Source: SYIM01 sp041182885
GTDB taxonomy: Bacteria > Pseudomonadota > Gammaproteobacteria > Burkholderiales > Burkholderiaceae_E
Assembly: GCA_049423065.1 (NCBI GenBank)
Contig: JBMSQB010000002.1
Span: 62,001-126,000 of the forward strand
DNA length: 64,000 nucleotides
Direction of reading: 5' to 3'
Of this stretch, positions 16,945 through 25,196 are shown piece by piece. Positions within the stretch are counted from its first letter, which is position 1. The number at the start of each line of letters is the position of its first letter. The translations under genes and the position numbers were made by a program. The notes below the pieces were generated by a model. It saw only the letters and a program-made list of their open reading frames with translations. It searched no databases and was not told where the DNA came from.

Positions 16945-18372
16945 ATGAGCATGAATGTCGTCGTCCTGTTGTACCTGATCGCCTCGGTGTTTTTCATCCA
17001 GGCGTTGAAGGGTCTGTCGCACCCGTCCACCTCACGAATCGGCAACACCTTCGGCATGGTCGGCATGGCCATCGCCGCTTTCACCACCGTGGCGCTCATC
17101 TACAAACTGCGGCCTGAAATCGCCACCGCTGGCATGGGCTGGGTGCTGGCCGGTCTGGTGGTGGGCGGCGCCATCGGCACGCTGATGGCCAAGCGCGTTG
17201 AAATGACCAAGATGCCCGAGCTGGTCGCCTTCATGCACAGCATGATCGGCCTCGCAGCGGTGTTCATCGCGGTCGCCGCGGTCGCCGAGCCCTGGGCATT
17301 CAACATTGTTGCCAAGGGCGAGCCCATCCCCACGGCCAACCGGATCGAGCTCTTCATCGGCACCTTCGTGGGCGCCATCACCTTCTCGGGCTCGGTGATC
17401 GCCTTCGGCAAGCTCTCAGGCGCCTACAAGTTCCGCCTGTTCCAGGGCGCGCCGGTGGTGTTCGGCGGTCAGCACATGCTGAACCTCGTGCTTGGCATTG
17501 CCATGCTGGGCTTTGGCATCTGGTTCGCGGTCACGCAGGACTGGACGCCTTTCGTGCTGATGACCGCCATCGCCTTCGTGCTGGGCGTTCTCATCATCAT
17601 CCCGATTGGTGGCGCCGACATGCCGGTCGTGGTGTCGATGCTGAACAGCTACTCGGGCTGGGCGGCTGCCGGCATCGGGTTCTCGCTCAACAACTCCATG
17701 CTGATCATCGCAGGCTCGCTGGTGGGCTCGTCGGGCGCAATCCTGTCCTACATCATGTGCAAGGCGATGAACCGGTCGTTCTTCAACGTGATCCTGGGCG
17801 GTTTCGGCGGCGAGGCCACAGCAGCCGCGGGCGGTCCGCAAGCTGCGCGTCCGGTGAAGTCGGGCTCGCCCGATGATGCAGCCTTCCTCATGTCGAATGC
17901 CGAGAGCGTGATCATCGTGCCCGGTTATGGTCTGGCGGTGGCACGTGCACAGCATCCGCTCAAGGAGCTCACCGACAAGCTGATCGCGCGCGGCGTCTCG
18001 GTGAAATACGCCATTCACCCGGTGGCCGGACGCATGCCCGGCCACATGAATGTGCTGCTCGCCGAAGCCGAGGTGCCCTACGACCAGGTGTTCGAAATGG
18101 AGGACATCAACTCCGAATTCGGTGACACCGACGTGGTGCTGGTGCTGGGCGCGAACGACGTGGTGAACCCGGCTGCCAAGGATCCCAAGTCGCCGATCGC
18201 GGGCATGCCCATTCTCGAGGCCTACAAGGCACGGCAGGTCATCGTGAACAAACGCTCCATGGCTTCCGGTTATGCAGGTCTGGACAACGAGCTCTTCTAC
18301 ATGGACCGCACGATGATGGTGTTCGGCGACGCCAAGAAGGTGGTCGAAGACATGGTGAAGGCCGTCGAGTAA
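16945..18372 (+). CDS. pntB: Proton-translocating transhydrogenase beta subunit
   Basis: This 475-residue protein has an N-terminal membrane domain of about 8-9 helices and, after a linker near residue 290, a soluble NADP-binding domain with VIIVPGYGLAVARAQHP and NKRSMASGYAG. It completes the enzyme that makes NADPH from NADH at the cost of proton motive force. ATG 16945 follows an AAGGGG site. A terminator closes the operon. Confidence 0.96.
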   Translation: MSMNVVVLLYLIASVFFIQALKGLSHPSTSRIGNTFGMVGMAIAAFTTVALIYKLRPEIATAGMGWVLAGLVVGGAIGTLMAKRVEMTKMPELVAFMHSMIGLAAVFIAVAAVAEPWAFNIVAKGEPIPTANRIELFIGTFVGAITFSGSVIAFGKLSGAYKFRLFQGAPVVFGGQHMLNLVLGIAMLGFGIWFAVTQDWTPFVLMTAIAFVLGVLIIIPIGGADMPVVVSMLNSYSGWAAAGIGFSLNNSMLIIAGSLVGSSGAILSYIMCKAMNRSFFNVILGGFGGEATAAAGGPQAARPVKSGSPDDAAFLMSNAESVIIVPGYGLAVARAQHPLKELTDKLIARGVSVKYAIHPVAGRMPGHMNVLLAEAEVPYDQVFEMEDINSEFGDTDVVLVLGANDVVNPAAKDPKSPIAGMPILEAYKARQVIVNKRSMASGYAGLDNELFYMDRTMMVFGDAKKVVEDMVKAVE

Positions 18373-18390
18373 GCGCGGTCTCTGATCGAA

Positions 18391-18418
18391 AAAAAGGGCG
18401 GGTGTTCCCGCCCTTTTT
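18391..18418. terminator. Bidirectional terminator between pntB and glcF
   Basis: Arms AAAAAGGGCGGG and CCCGCCCTTTTT pair perfectly around TGTT. The A and T runs on the two sides allow termination of pntB from the left and of the glcDEF operon from the right. Confidence 0.9.
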
Positions 18419-18458
18419 TCATGCGGCGCTTTTTTATGCAGCGCAGCGCCGGCTGGCC

Positions 18459-19694
18459 TCAGGCCTCGGCCATCTGTTCATCCAGCCACTCGATCCAGTG
18501 GCGAACGCTTGTGCCGGTGCCAGCCTGCAAGTGGGTGATGCAGCCGATGTTGGCCGACAGGATCAGATCCGGTTTGCCGGCCGACAGATTGCCGAGCTTG
18601 CGTTCACGCAGCTGGGTTGACAGCTCGGGTTGCAGCACCGAGTACGTGCCTGCCGATCCGCAACACAGGTGCGACTCGCCCACGGGCAGCACGGTGGCGC
18701 CGATTCGGGACAACAAGGCTTCGACCACGCCGCGAACCTTCTGCCCGTGCTGCAGCGTGCATGGCGGATGAAAGACGACGCGCTGCGCAGACGCTGCCCG
18801 CAGCCGACCGCCTGCAATCGCCTCATCGAGCGCGGCGGGCAGCCATTCGGCGAGATCGCGCGTGAGCCCGACCACGCGCTGCGCGCGCGGCGCCCACTCG
18901 GGGTCATCGGCCAGCAGGTGTGCGTAGTCTTTCACCATGGCACCGCATCCCGATGCATTGATGAGAATCGCCTCGGCCCCCGCCTCGATCAGCGGCCACC
19001 AGGCGGCAATATTGCGACGCGCATCCTGCCGGGCACCCGACTGATCATTCAGATGATGACGGATCGCGCCACAGCAGCCCGAGCCGGCCGGCCGCACGGC
19101 CTGCACACCCAGTCGATCGAGCACGCGATCGGTTGCCGCATCGATGGACGGCATCATCGCGGGCTGGACGCAGCCATCGAGCAGAATGACTTTCCGCGCA
19201 TGTGCGCGCGCCGGCAACGGCCCGGGATCGCGACGCTCGGGCACCTTGGCCTTGAGCGCCTCGGGCAGAAGCGGCCGCACCGCCTGCCCCACCCGCATGG
19301 CCGGATCAAACAACCAGCGTCGCGTGAGCGTTTCCCGCAACAGGGTACGCATGAAACGTTGCGAGGCAGGCCGCTCAACCTGCTGCTCGACCAGCTTGCG
19401 GCCAATATCAACCAGATGGCCGTAATCGACCCCGGACGGACAGGTGCTTTCGCAGTTGCGACAGGTGAGGCACCGGTCAAGGTGTTCCATGGTGGACGCG
19501 GTGGGCGTCTCACCCTCCACCACCGACTTGATCAGATAGATGCGGCCACGCGGACCATCGAGTTCGTCGCCCAGCAGTTGATAGGTGGGACAGGTAGCGG
19601 TGCAAAAGCCGCAGTGCACGCACTTGCGCAGAATCGCCTCGGCCTCGTCGCCGTCACGCGTGCCCTTCAACCAGTCGGCAAGATGGGTTTCCAT
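18459..19694 (-). CDS. glcF: Glycolate oxidase iron-sulphur subunit
   Basis: This 411-residue electron-transfer subunit of glycolate dehydrogenase has two 4Fe-4S motifs in the first 110 residues, CVHCGFCTATCP and CLTCRNCESTCP. The C-terminal half has the cysteine-rich CCG repeats (GSGCCGAIRHH and LCCGSAGTYS). It follows glcE by 3 bp and ends the operon. Confidence 0.95.
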   Translation of the reverse strand: METHLADWLKGTRDGDEAEAILRKCVHCGFCTATCPTYQLLGDELDGPRGRIYLIKSVVEGETPTASTMEHLDRCLTCRNCESTCPSGVDYGHLVDIGRKLVEQQVERPASQRFMRTLLRETLTRRWLFDPAMRVGQAVRPLLPEALKAKVPERRDPGPLPARAHARKVILLDGCVQPAMMPSIDAATDRVLDRLGVQAVRPAGSGCCGAIRHHLNDQSGARQDARRNIAAWWPLIEAGAEAILINASGCGAMVKDYAHLLADDPEWAPRAQRVVGLTRDLAEWLPAALDEAIAGGRLRAASAQRVVFHPPCTLQHGQKVRGVVEALLSRIGATVLPVGESHLCCGSAGTYSVLQPELSTQLRERKLGNLSAGKPDLILSANIGCITHLQAGTGTSVRHWIEWLDEQMAEA

Positions 19695-19697
19695 GCG

Positions 19698-20825
19698 TCA
19701 GAGATCCGTATACATCCGGCCAGGATTGAAAATGCCCGGCGCATCGAATTGCTGCTTCAATCGCCGGTGGAGCGCGAGAAGCGGCGCGGGCAGCGGATGG
19801 AACACGCCGGCCCCGCGATCGCCGCCACGAAACAGCATGGCGCTGCCGCCTGCTGCCGATGCGGCCTGGCGGATCACCGCTGGGTCGGCATCGGATACCA
19901 GCCAACGCAGCGCGCCGCCCCACTCGATGCATTGCTCGCCGGGCAGTGGGCCGAGCGCCGCGGTGGAAGGGAGCGACAGTCGCCAGAGCGCACGCCCGGC
20001 ATCCGCGAAAAAGGCTGCGCGGTGCTCGCGAAGATCTGCCCAGAGCTGCACCGCAGCCGCCTCGGGAATGTGCCGCGCGGCATGATCGCGCATCATGCGG
20101 CCGAGCGCAGCTTCCACCGCAGCACGCGCACCCGAAAACCGGACCACAAGCGAACCCGCGCCATGGACGCTGCCCGAGATGGGCAGCGGCTGCCCGCCCC
20201 AGGTGTTGAGGAGCTGCAGCGCCTCGGCGGCTTCGCAATCGAACATGATGCTGGCTTCGGCCGCGGGCCGTGGCAACACCTTGAGTGAAACCTGCGTGAT
20301 CAGACCCAGAATGCCCATCGCGCCACACATCAGCCGCGAGACATCGTAGCCCGCCACGTTCTTCATCACCTGCCCGCCAAACTGCAGCTCGCGGCCCTGG
20401 GCGTCCATACATCCCAGGCCCAGCACGAAATCGCGGACCGATCCGACGCTTGCCCGACGCGGACCGGAAAGGCCCGCAGCGACGACGCCGCCAACCGTGG
20501 CGGCACCGGCAAATGACGGCGGCTCGAAAGCGAGCATCTGGCCGCGCTCGGCCAGCACCGCTTCGATCTGGGCGAGCGGGGTGCCGGCAAGTGCTGTGAT
20601 CACCAGTTCGGTGGGCTCATAACTGAGGATGCCGGCAAGCGGCCGGGTGTCGAGCAGCTCGCCTGCAAAGCCTTGACCGAGAAAATCCTTGCTGCCGCCG
20701 CCCCGAAGGCGAAGTGGCATGCGGTCGGCCGCAGCACGCAGGATTTTCGAACGGATGTCGTGCAGCACTTCCGCATGCGCACTGCCCACCGATGCTGTCG
20801 GCGACGCCGCGACGGGATCAGTCAT
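19698..20825 (-). CDS. glcE: Glycolate oxidase FAD-binding subunit
   Basis: This 375-residue FAD-linked oxidase is shorter than GlcD. The flavin-binding region includes LRGGGSKDFLG and AATVGGVVAAGLSGPRRASVGSVRD. I chose ATG 20825 (MTDPVAAS), 13 bp after the glcD stop. It acts with GlcD and GlcF to oxidise glycolate to glyoxylate and pass electrons to quinone. Confidence 0.95.
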   Translation of the reverse strand: MTDPVAASPTASVGSAHAEVLHDIRSKILRAAADRMPLRLRGGGSKDFLGQGFAGELLDTRPLAGILSYEPTELVITALAGTPLAQIEAVLAERGQMLAFEPPSFAGAATVGGVVAAGLSGPRRASVGSVRDFVLGLGCMDAQGRELQFGGQVMKNVAGYDVSRLMCGAMGILGLITQVSLKVLPRPAAEASIMFDCEAAEALQLLNTWGGQPLPISGSVHGAGSLVVRFSGARAAVEAALGRMMRDHAARHIPEAAAVQLWADLREHRAAFFADAGRALWRLSLPSTAALGPLPGEQCIEWGGALRWLVSDADPAVIRQAASAAGGSAMLFRGGDRGAGVFHPLPAPLLALHRRLKQQFDAPGIFNPGRMYTDL

Positions 20826-20838
20826 CAATCGTCTCGCC

Positions 20839-22353
20839 TCAGAACCGCGGCAGATCGACGAACGGCAGCTGTCCGCGATGCACATGCATCTTGCCGTACT
20901 CGGCGCAGCGCGCGAGGGTGGGAACGCCCTTGCCGGGATTGAGCAGCCCCTGCGGATCGAACGCAGCCTTGACCGCGAAGAAGCTCTTCAGCTCCTCGGG
21001 CGAGAACTGCACGCACATCGACGACAGCTTCTCGACCCCGATGCCGTGTTCGCCAGTGACTGTGCCACCGTACTCGACACAGAGCTCGAGGATCTCGGCG
21101 CCGAAGAGCTCGGCGCGGCGCCAGCTGTCGGCGTCATTCGCATCAAACAGGATCAGGGGATGCAGGTTGCCGTCACCGGCGTGAAAGACGTTCATGCAGC
21201 CCAGGTCGTACTTGCGCTCCATGGCGGCGATTGCCTGCAGCATGCGGCCCAGCATCTTGCGCGGAATCGTGCCGTCCATGCAGTAGTAGTCGGGCGAGAT
21301 GCGCCCGGCGGCCGGAAACGCGTTCTTGCGGCCCGACCAGAAAGCAAGCCGCTCGGTCTCGTTCTGCGAGACACGCTGTGCGGTGCATCCACAACGCCTG
21401 AGCACCGCATCGATCCGGGCGATTTCTTCTTCAACCTCTTCGGGCGTGCCATCCGATTCCACGATGAGGATCGCTTCGGCTTGAAGGTCATAGCCCGCAC
21501 GCACAAAGGGTTCAACCGCCGCTGTGGTCTTGCGGTCCATCATCTCCATGCCGGCCGGGATGATGCCCTCGGCAATGATGGCTGCAACCGCGTCACCGGC
21601 TTTCACGATGTCATCAAACGATGCCAGTACCGCACGCGCGAGCTGCGGCTTTGGCAAAAGCTTTACGGTGATTTCGGTGACCACCGCAAGCATGCCTTCG
21701 GACCCGATGAGGAGCGCGAGCAGATCAAGACCGGGGGAATCGAGTGCGGCGTTGCCGATCTCGAGCACCTCGCCCTCGATGGTGATCGCGCGCAACCGCA
21801 ACACGTTGTGCACCGTAAGGCCGTACTTCAGGCAGTGCACGCCGCCGGAGTTTTCAGCGATATTGCCGCCGATGGAGCATGCGATCTGCGAAGACGGGTC
21901 CGGTGCGTAGTAGAGCGCGTGCGGCGCAGCCGCCTCGGAGATGGCGAGGTTGCGAACGCCCGGCTGCACGCGTGCGGTGCGTGAATACGGATCGAGCTCA
22001 AGAATGCGGTTGAAGCGCGCAAGCGACAGCACCACGCCCGACGCATGCGGCATCGATCCGCCCGACAGGCTGGTCCCCGCGCCCCGCGCCACCACCGGCA
22101 CATCGAGATCGCGGCACGCCTTCAGCACCGCAATCACCTGCGCCTCGGTATCGGGCAGCACCACCGCCATGGGCATCTGCCTGAACGCCGACAGCGCATC
22201 GCACTCATAGGGGCGCTTGTCCTCATCGCGGTGCAGCACCGAATGCGCGGGCAAGACGCCGCGCAGTCGCTCGACCACTTCGCGCATGCGGTCGGCGTCG
22301 GGTGCGGCGCGAAAGTCGGCGTGCCGGATGGCTGAATCAACAAGGGTGTTCAT
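20839..22353 (-). CDS. glcD: Glycolate oxidase catalytic subunit
   Basis: This 504-residue FAD-linked oxidase has the PCMH flavin domain with VPVVARGAGTSLSGGSMP and IACSIGGNIAENSGGVHCLK. The C-terminal part carries the family motif GDGNLHP and TVTGEHGIGVEK. It is the first gene of glcDEF. No ribosome site precedes the ATG, and a TAGAAT -10-like element ends only 6 bp upstream, which suggests a leaderless mRNA. Confidence 0.95.
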   Translation of the reverse strand: MNTLVDSAIRHADFRAAPDADRMREVVERLRGVLPAHSVLHRDEDKRPYECDALSAFRQMPMAVVLPDTEAQVIAVLKACRDLDVPVVARGAGTSLSGGSMPHASGVVLSLARFNRILELDPYSRTARVQPGVRNLAISEAAAPHALYYAPDPSSQIACSIGGNIAENSGGVHCLKYGLTVHNVLRLRAITIEGEVLEIGNAALDSPGLDLLALLIGSEGMLAVVTEITVKLLPKPQLARAVLASFDDIVKAGDAVAAIIAEGIIPAGMEMMDRKTTAAVEPFVRAGYDLQAEAILIVESDGTPEEVEEEIARIDAVLRRCGCTAQRVSQNETERLAFWSGRKNAFPAAGRISPDYYCMDGTIPRKMLGRMLQAIAAMERKYDLGCMNVFHAGDGNLHPLILFDANDADSWRRAELFGAEILELCVEYGGTVTGEHGIGVEKLSSMCVQFSPEELKSFFAVKAAFDPQGLLNPGKGVPTLARCAEYGKMHVHRGQLPFVDLPRF

Positions 22354-22359
22354 TTTCGG

Positions 22360-22365
22360 ATTCTA
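22360..22365 (-). promoter_or_regulatory. Putative -10 element for leaderless glcD mRNA
   Basis: On the minus strand TAGAAT lies six bases before the glcD ATG, so transcription would start at or next to the start codon. The -35 candidate CTGACC, 17 bp further up, is only a moderate match. Confidence 0.4.
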
Positions 22366-22474
22366 GCCCGATGGGTCGAACGGTCAGTCCGCCGCCATGC
22401 CGGACGAGCGGACAATCGGCGAACGGTGGCCAACTTCCGGAGGGTCTGCCACCAGCTCTACGTTGCATGTCAAT

Positions 22475-22492
22475 GTTATACAATTGTTTAAC
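22475..22492. promoter_or_regulatory. Palindromic operator upstream of the MazE-like antitoxin gene
   Basis: GTTATACAATTGTTTAAC is an 18-bp inverted repeat with one mismatched pair, in an AT-rich stretch just before the AAGGGAG ribosome site of the antitoxin gene. Autorepression by the antitoxin or the complex is usual in such modules and is inferred here. Confidence 0.6.
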
Positions 22493-22510
22493 TCATAAGG
22501 GAGCTCCGAT

Positions 22511-22771
22511 ATGGCAATTGCAACGCTTCGAACCCTCGGCGGATCGGTTGTCATGACCATCCCCAAGGCACTTCTCGAACAGGCGGGCCTGCGCGCAGGC
22601 TCCCAGGTGGAAATCGAATACCGGGGTGGCCGGCTGATCGTCGAGCCACGCGCCAGGCCCAAGTACAGCCTGTCCGAATTGCTCGCAAAAAGCGACGCAC
22701 GCAGGCTGGCGCCGTCTCGTGCCGACAGCCAGTGGCTCAAGGACGGACCGGTTGGCGAGGAACTGCTGTGA
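22511..22771 (+). CDS. MazE/ChpS-like antitoxin, AbrB fold
   Basis: This 86-residue protein has an N-terminal swapped-hairpin DNA-binding domain (TLRTLGGSVVMTIPKALLEQ then GSQVEIEYRGGRLIVEPR) and a C-terminal tail for toxin binding. It has a good ribosome site. Its TGA overlaps the GTG of the toxin gene by four bases, so the two are translationally coupled. Confidence 0.88.
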   Translation: MAIATLRTLGGSVVMTIPKALLEQAGLRAGSQVEIEYRGGRLIVEPRARPKYSLSELLAKSDARRLAPSRADSQWLKDGPVGEELL

Positions 22772-23115
22772 AACACGGCGTCGCCGAACGGGGCGACATT
22801 TTTCTGATCGATCTCAACCCGGTTCGAGGGCGCGAACAGCAGGGACAGCGCCCAGTGCTCGCGATCTCGCCGCTGGAATTCAACCGCCTCGCGGGCGTCG
22901 TCTGGGTCTGCCCAATCACCCAGGGCGCGCAGGCTGGCCGCGAGCATGGTTTCGCCGTTCCCCTGATCGCATCAGGCACCGAAACTCAGGGCGTCGTCAT
23001 GTGCCATCAGCCCCGCACGGTCGATTTCCGCGCCCGTCGGGCGCTCTTCAAGGAAAAAGCTCCAGTAGACATTGTCGACGAGGTCTTGGCACGGGTGCGC
23101 GCCGTGCTCGATTGA
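22768..23115 (+). CDS. MazF/ChpB-like mRNA interferase toxin
   Basis: This 115-residue PemK/MazF-family endoribonuclease reads GDIFLIDLNPVRGREQQGQR near the start, then RPVLAISP and CHQPRTVDFRAR, which resembles the ChpB branch. GTG 22768 is chosen because it overlaps the antitoxin stop. It likely cleaves mRNA when the antitoxin is degraded. The gene runs convergently toward the next module. Confidence 0.88.
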   Translation: MKHGVAERGDIFLIDLNPVRGREQQGQRPVLAISPLEFNRLAGVVWVCPITQGAQAGREHGFAVPLIASGTETQGVVMCHQPRTVDFRARRALFKEKAPVDIVDEVLARVRAVLD

Positions 23116-23161
23116 CGCTGAACGCCGTGCCCAGCCCACACACGCCGCTGGCCATTGGCCA

Positions 23162-23431
23162 TCAGCGACAGACCCCACCGCGATACCCGATCCGCAGCAC
23201 TCTCACAATGATCCGGTGATCCTGCAAGTCGCAAATGATCCGCCAGTCGCCAACGCGGTATTTCCAGTAGCTGCCAAGCCGCGCGCCAGCGAGCGCCTCG
23301 CCAATCTGCCTCGGATCATCAAGCACCGCCACGCGCTGCCGCAGAAAGCCGACGATACGGATCTGAACCGGCCGATCAAGCTTGCGCAGTTCCCTGGCCG
23401 CATCAGGGTCGAATTCAATCTGCCAGGCCAA
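23162..23431 (-). CDS. RelE/ParE-family toxin
   Basis: This 89-residue toxin has the core IEFDPDAARELRKLDRPVQ and ends YWKYRVGDWRIICDLQDHR plus VRVLRIGYRGGVCR, matching RelE-type ribosome-dependent mRNA interferases. TTG 23431 is the likely start because it sits where relatives have the initial Met before AW(K/Q)IEF. It overlaps the end of the antitoxin gene by 17 bp. Confidence 0.85.
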   Translation of the reverse strand: MAWQIEFDPDAARELRKLDRPVQIRIVGFLRQRVAVLDDPRQIGEALAGARLGSYWKYRVGDWRIICDLQDHRIIVRVLRIGYRGGVCR

Positions 23432-23627
23432 GGGAGCGCTCGATCTGCTCGAGAGGAATCGTCTTGCGATTGCGCCGGGCCCGCGCTTCGGCCAGGTACA
23501 GATCTTCAAGATCGTCGATGTACTCGAGGATTGCCTCACGCGCCAGGCTGGTCTTGGTCCGGCCGGTCTCGGCCGCAAGCGCGCTCAAGCGGGATTCGAT
23601 GTCTTCGGGCAAGCGAATGGCGAGCAT
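23415..23627 (-). CDS. RHH-type antitoxin of the RelE module
   Basis: This 70-residue protein starts MLAIRLPEDIESRLSALAAE, a ribbon-helix-helix DNA-binding domain, followed by a helical tail that would bind the toxin. It overlaps the toxin gene and lies behind a perfect palindrome. RelB or CopG type cannot be separated by eye. Confidence 0.85.
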   Translation of the reverse strand: MLAIRLPEDIESRLSALAAETGRTKTSLAREAILEYIDDLEDLYLAEARARRNRKTIPLEQIERSLGLAD

Positions 23628-23650
23628 AATGACGCGTCCCTGAGGAAATT

Positions 23651-23666
23651 GCTATACAAGTATAGC
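23651..23666. promoter_or_regulatory. Perfect palindrome upstream of the RelBE-like module
   Basis: GCTATACAAGTATAGC has two 7-bp arms around AA. It lies 24 bp before the antitoxin ATG in the promoter area and is a likely operator for the RHH antitoxin. Confidence 0.65.
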
Positions 23667-23701
23667 GGTGAGTCCTTGCCGCTCATGCCACGCATTTCAC
23701 C

Positions 23702-24601
23702 GTGCCGCCATCCACCACTGCTCCCCGCACCGCCGGTTACCTGCTGCTCTTTTCCGGCATGGCACTGGTCGGCGCTTACACGGCGCTTTCCAAGCCGCTC
23801 TCGGGCGCGTTTCCGGTGTTCTTGCTGGCGTGGCTGCGCTTTGCGATTGCGGCGATCGTCATGATTCCGTGGCTGCGGCGCGCCCCGGACGAGGTGCCGC
23901 CCTCGGCGCCGGTCTGGCGTACGCTTTTCATGCAGTCGTTGTTCGGAAACTTTCTGTTCTCGATCCTGATGCTGAGCGGCGTCGCGCTGACCTCGGCGGC
24001 CGCAGCCGGTGTGGTGATGGCGGCACTGCCACCGCTCGTTGCGGTGTTCTCGTGGCTGTTCCTGCGCGAGCGCGCCAGTGCACGCGTGTGGGCCGCAACG
24101 GCCCTCGCAGCAGCGGGTATCGCGTTGCTATCACTCGGGAGACCCGACGCGAACAGTTCGGCGAGCATCATCGGCAACCTGCTGATTCTTGGGGCGGCCG
24201 CCTGCGAAGCGGTATATGTGATCCTGGGCAAGCGCCTGACCGAAAGCCTCTCGCCCCGCCGAATTTCGGCATTGATCAATCTGATCGGGCTTGCACTGAT
24301 GACGCCGCTCGGGCTGTGGCAGGCGCTTCACTTCGACTTCACGCAGATCAGCGCGCCAATCTGGGCGCTGCTTGTTTTCTATTCGCTTTCGGCAAGCATG
24401 ATCTCGACCTGGCTCTGGTTGTCGGGGCTCGAGCGCGTGCCGGCATCGCACAGTGGTGTGTTTACAGTGGCGCTGCCGATTGCGGCCACTGCGGTCGCAG
24501 CCTCGGTGCTGGGCGAGACCATTGGCTTCAGCCAGCTTGCCGCACTCGGATGCGCACTTGCCGGCATTGCGCTGATCGCATGGCCAGGCGAGCGACGATA
24601 A
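23702..24601 (+). CDS. EamA-family (DMT) transporter
   Basis: This 299-residue protein has ten hydrophobic helices in two EamA repeats, which place it among drug/metabolite exporters of the inner membrane. Substrate is unknown. The GTG at 23702 is the first plausible start, and the gene stands alone between a toxin-antitoxin module and a region of gene relics. Confidence 0.85.
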   Translation: MPPSTTAPRTAGYLLLFSGMALVGAYTALSKPLSGAFPVFLLAWLRFAIAAIVMIPWLRRAPDEVPPSAPVWRTLFMQSLFGNFLFSILMLSGVALTSAAAAGVVMAALPPLVAVFSWLFLRERASARVWAATALAAAGIALLSLGRPDANSSASIIGNLLILGAAACEAVYVILGKRLTESLSPRRISALINLIGLALMTPLGLWQALHFDFTQISAPIWALLVFYSLSASMISTWLWLSGLERVPASHSGVFTVALPIAATAVAASVLGETIGFSQLAALGCALAGIALIAWPGERR

Positions 24602-24652
24602 AGCGCACCACCGTTCGCCGGCCGCATGCATCCAGCGGATCGTGTTACACCG

Positions 24653-24750
24653 CCCGCATCCCAGCCAGACACCCCGCAGGAGCCCGCGCCCTGGAAACGC
24701 CAACCGAACTCCGCTACACCGGATCGGCGAACCCATTCGTGCGAACCTGC
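24653..24750 (+). pseudogene. Decayed copy of the gcvH leader and 5' end
   Basis: This stretch aligns without gaps to 25159-25226, at a constant offset of 506 bp. It shares CCCGCATCCC, then CAGGAGCCC (the gcvH ribosome site), then coding sequence with 35 of 44 bases identical from the ribosome site to CTACACCG. In translation LETPTELRYTGSANPFVRT resembles the GcvH start LDTPASLRYTDSHEWVRT. It then degenerates and has no lipoyl domain. It looks like the relic of a partial duplication. Confidence 0.65.
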
Positions 24751-24788
24751 CGCTCGATGTTCGGCAGCATCGTCCGGTCGACACCCGG

Positions 24789-24841
24789 CTCGAGGCTCGG
24801 GAAATTCACCACCGCCGCGGACGGTCCGGACCACTTTGCCG
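24789..24841 (-). pseudogene. Deletion-fused fragment of a D-lactate dehydrogenase gene
   Basis: Bases 24789-24822 match 31904-31937 of the intact dld gene at 32 of 34 positions, and 24823-24841 match 32060-32078 at 18 of 19. The two blocks are adjacent here but about 120 bp apart in dld, and the reading frames no longer agree. The orientation is the same as dld. This is a broken remnant, directly after the gcvH-like relic. Confidence 0.6.
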
Positions 24842-24842
24842 T

Positions 24843-24871
24843 TTGACACATCCTGCACTTTTCGGCACGCT
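24843..24871 (+). promoter_or_regulatory. Candidate promoter for the glycine riboswitch-gcv operon
   Basis: TTGACA at 24843-24848 is perfect; 17 bp later CACGCT is a poor -10 match. The position, about 20 bp before the first aptamer, is right for the riboswitch transcript, but the -10 element is not convincing. Confidence 0.35.
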
Positions 24872-24890
24872 CAACTCCGCTTGATGACCC

Positions 24891-25150
24891 GTTGCGGGAG
24901 AGAGCGGTTCTGTGCTGAATGCAGCGTCAGTCTGCAATTGGCGCAGCACCGACGCCGAAGGTGTATCGCCCCGAAAACTCTCAGGCAAAAGGACTGCTTC
25001 GGGTCAGGCACTCTGGAGAGAAACCGGCGCTGTTCGCAAAGGCGCAGCGATCCGGTTCGCCGAAGGAAACACGCGCAGCACATGGTCTGGGTCAACCTGC
25101 CCTCGGCCGGTATCTGCGCTGAATGTCTCAGGCAAACGGACAGAGGGGGC
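24891..25150 (+). ncRNA. Tandem glycine riboswitch (two aptamers)
   Basis: The first aptamer has GCGGGAGAGAGC, CGCCGAAGG, and CTCTCAGGCAAAAGGAC. The linker and second aptamer begin CTCTGGAGAG and have TTCGCCGAAGGAAAC and TGTCTCAGGCAAACGGACAG. These are the conserved blocks of the class. It precedes gcvH, as expected for a switch that turns on glycine cleavage when glycine is abundant. The P1 stem of aptamer 2 pairs CTCTG (25011-25015) with CAGAG (25141-25145). Confidence 0.95.
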
Positions 25151-25191
25151 TCCCCCAACCCGCATCCCCCAGGGATGCCCGTCAGGAGCCC
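25145..25191 (+). promoter_or_regulatory. Expression platform of the glycine riboswitch
   Basis: GGGCTCC (25147-25153), just after aptamer 2, is an exact complement of GGAGCCC (25185-25191), which contains the gcvH ribosome site. Between them GCATCCC and GGGATGC (25162-25178) form a 7-bp hairpin. No T-run follows, so control is probably at translation rather than termination. Pairing is seen; the switching direction is inferred. Confidence 0.55.
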
Positions 25192-25196
25192 TTGCC

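Noticed and set aside
24720..24750. Inverted similarity of the gcvH relic to the codons for SHEWV of gcvH
   Set aside because: The direct-strand translation already aligns as FVRT against WVRT, so the inverted match is best explained by a partly self-complementary sequence rather than an inversion.
24912..25196. Long in-frame extension upstream of gcvH
   Set aside because: It runs through the two glycine aptamers; the ribosome site and homology place the gcvH start at TTG 25197.
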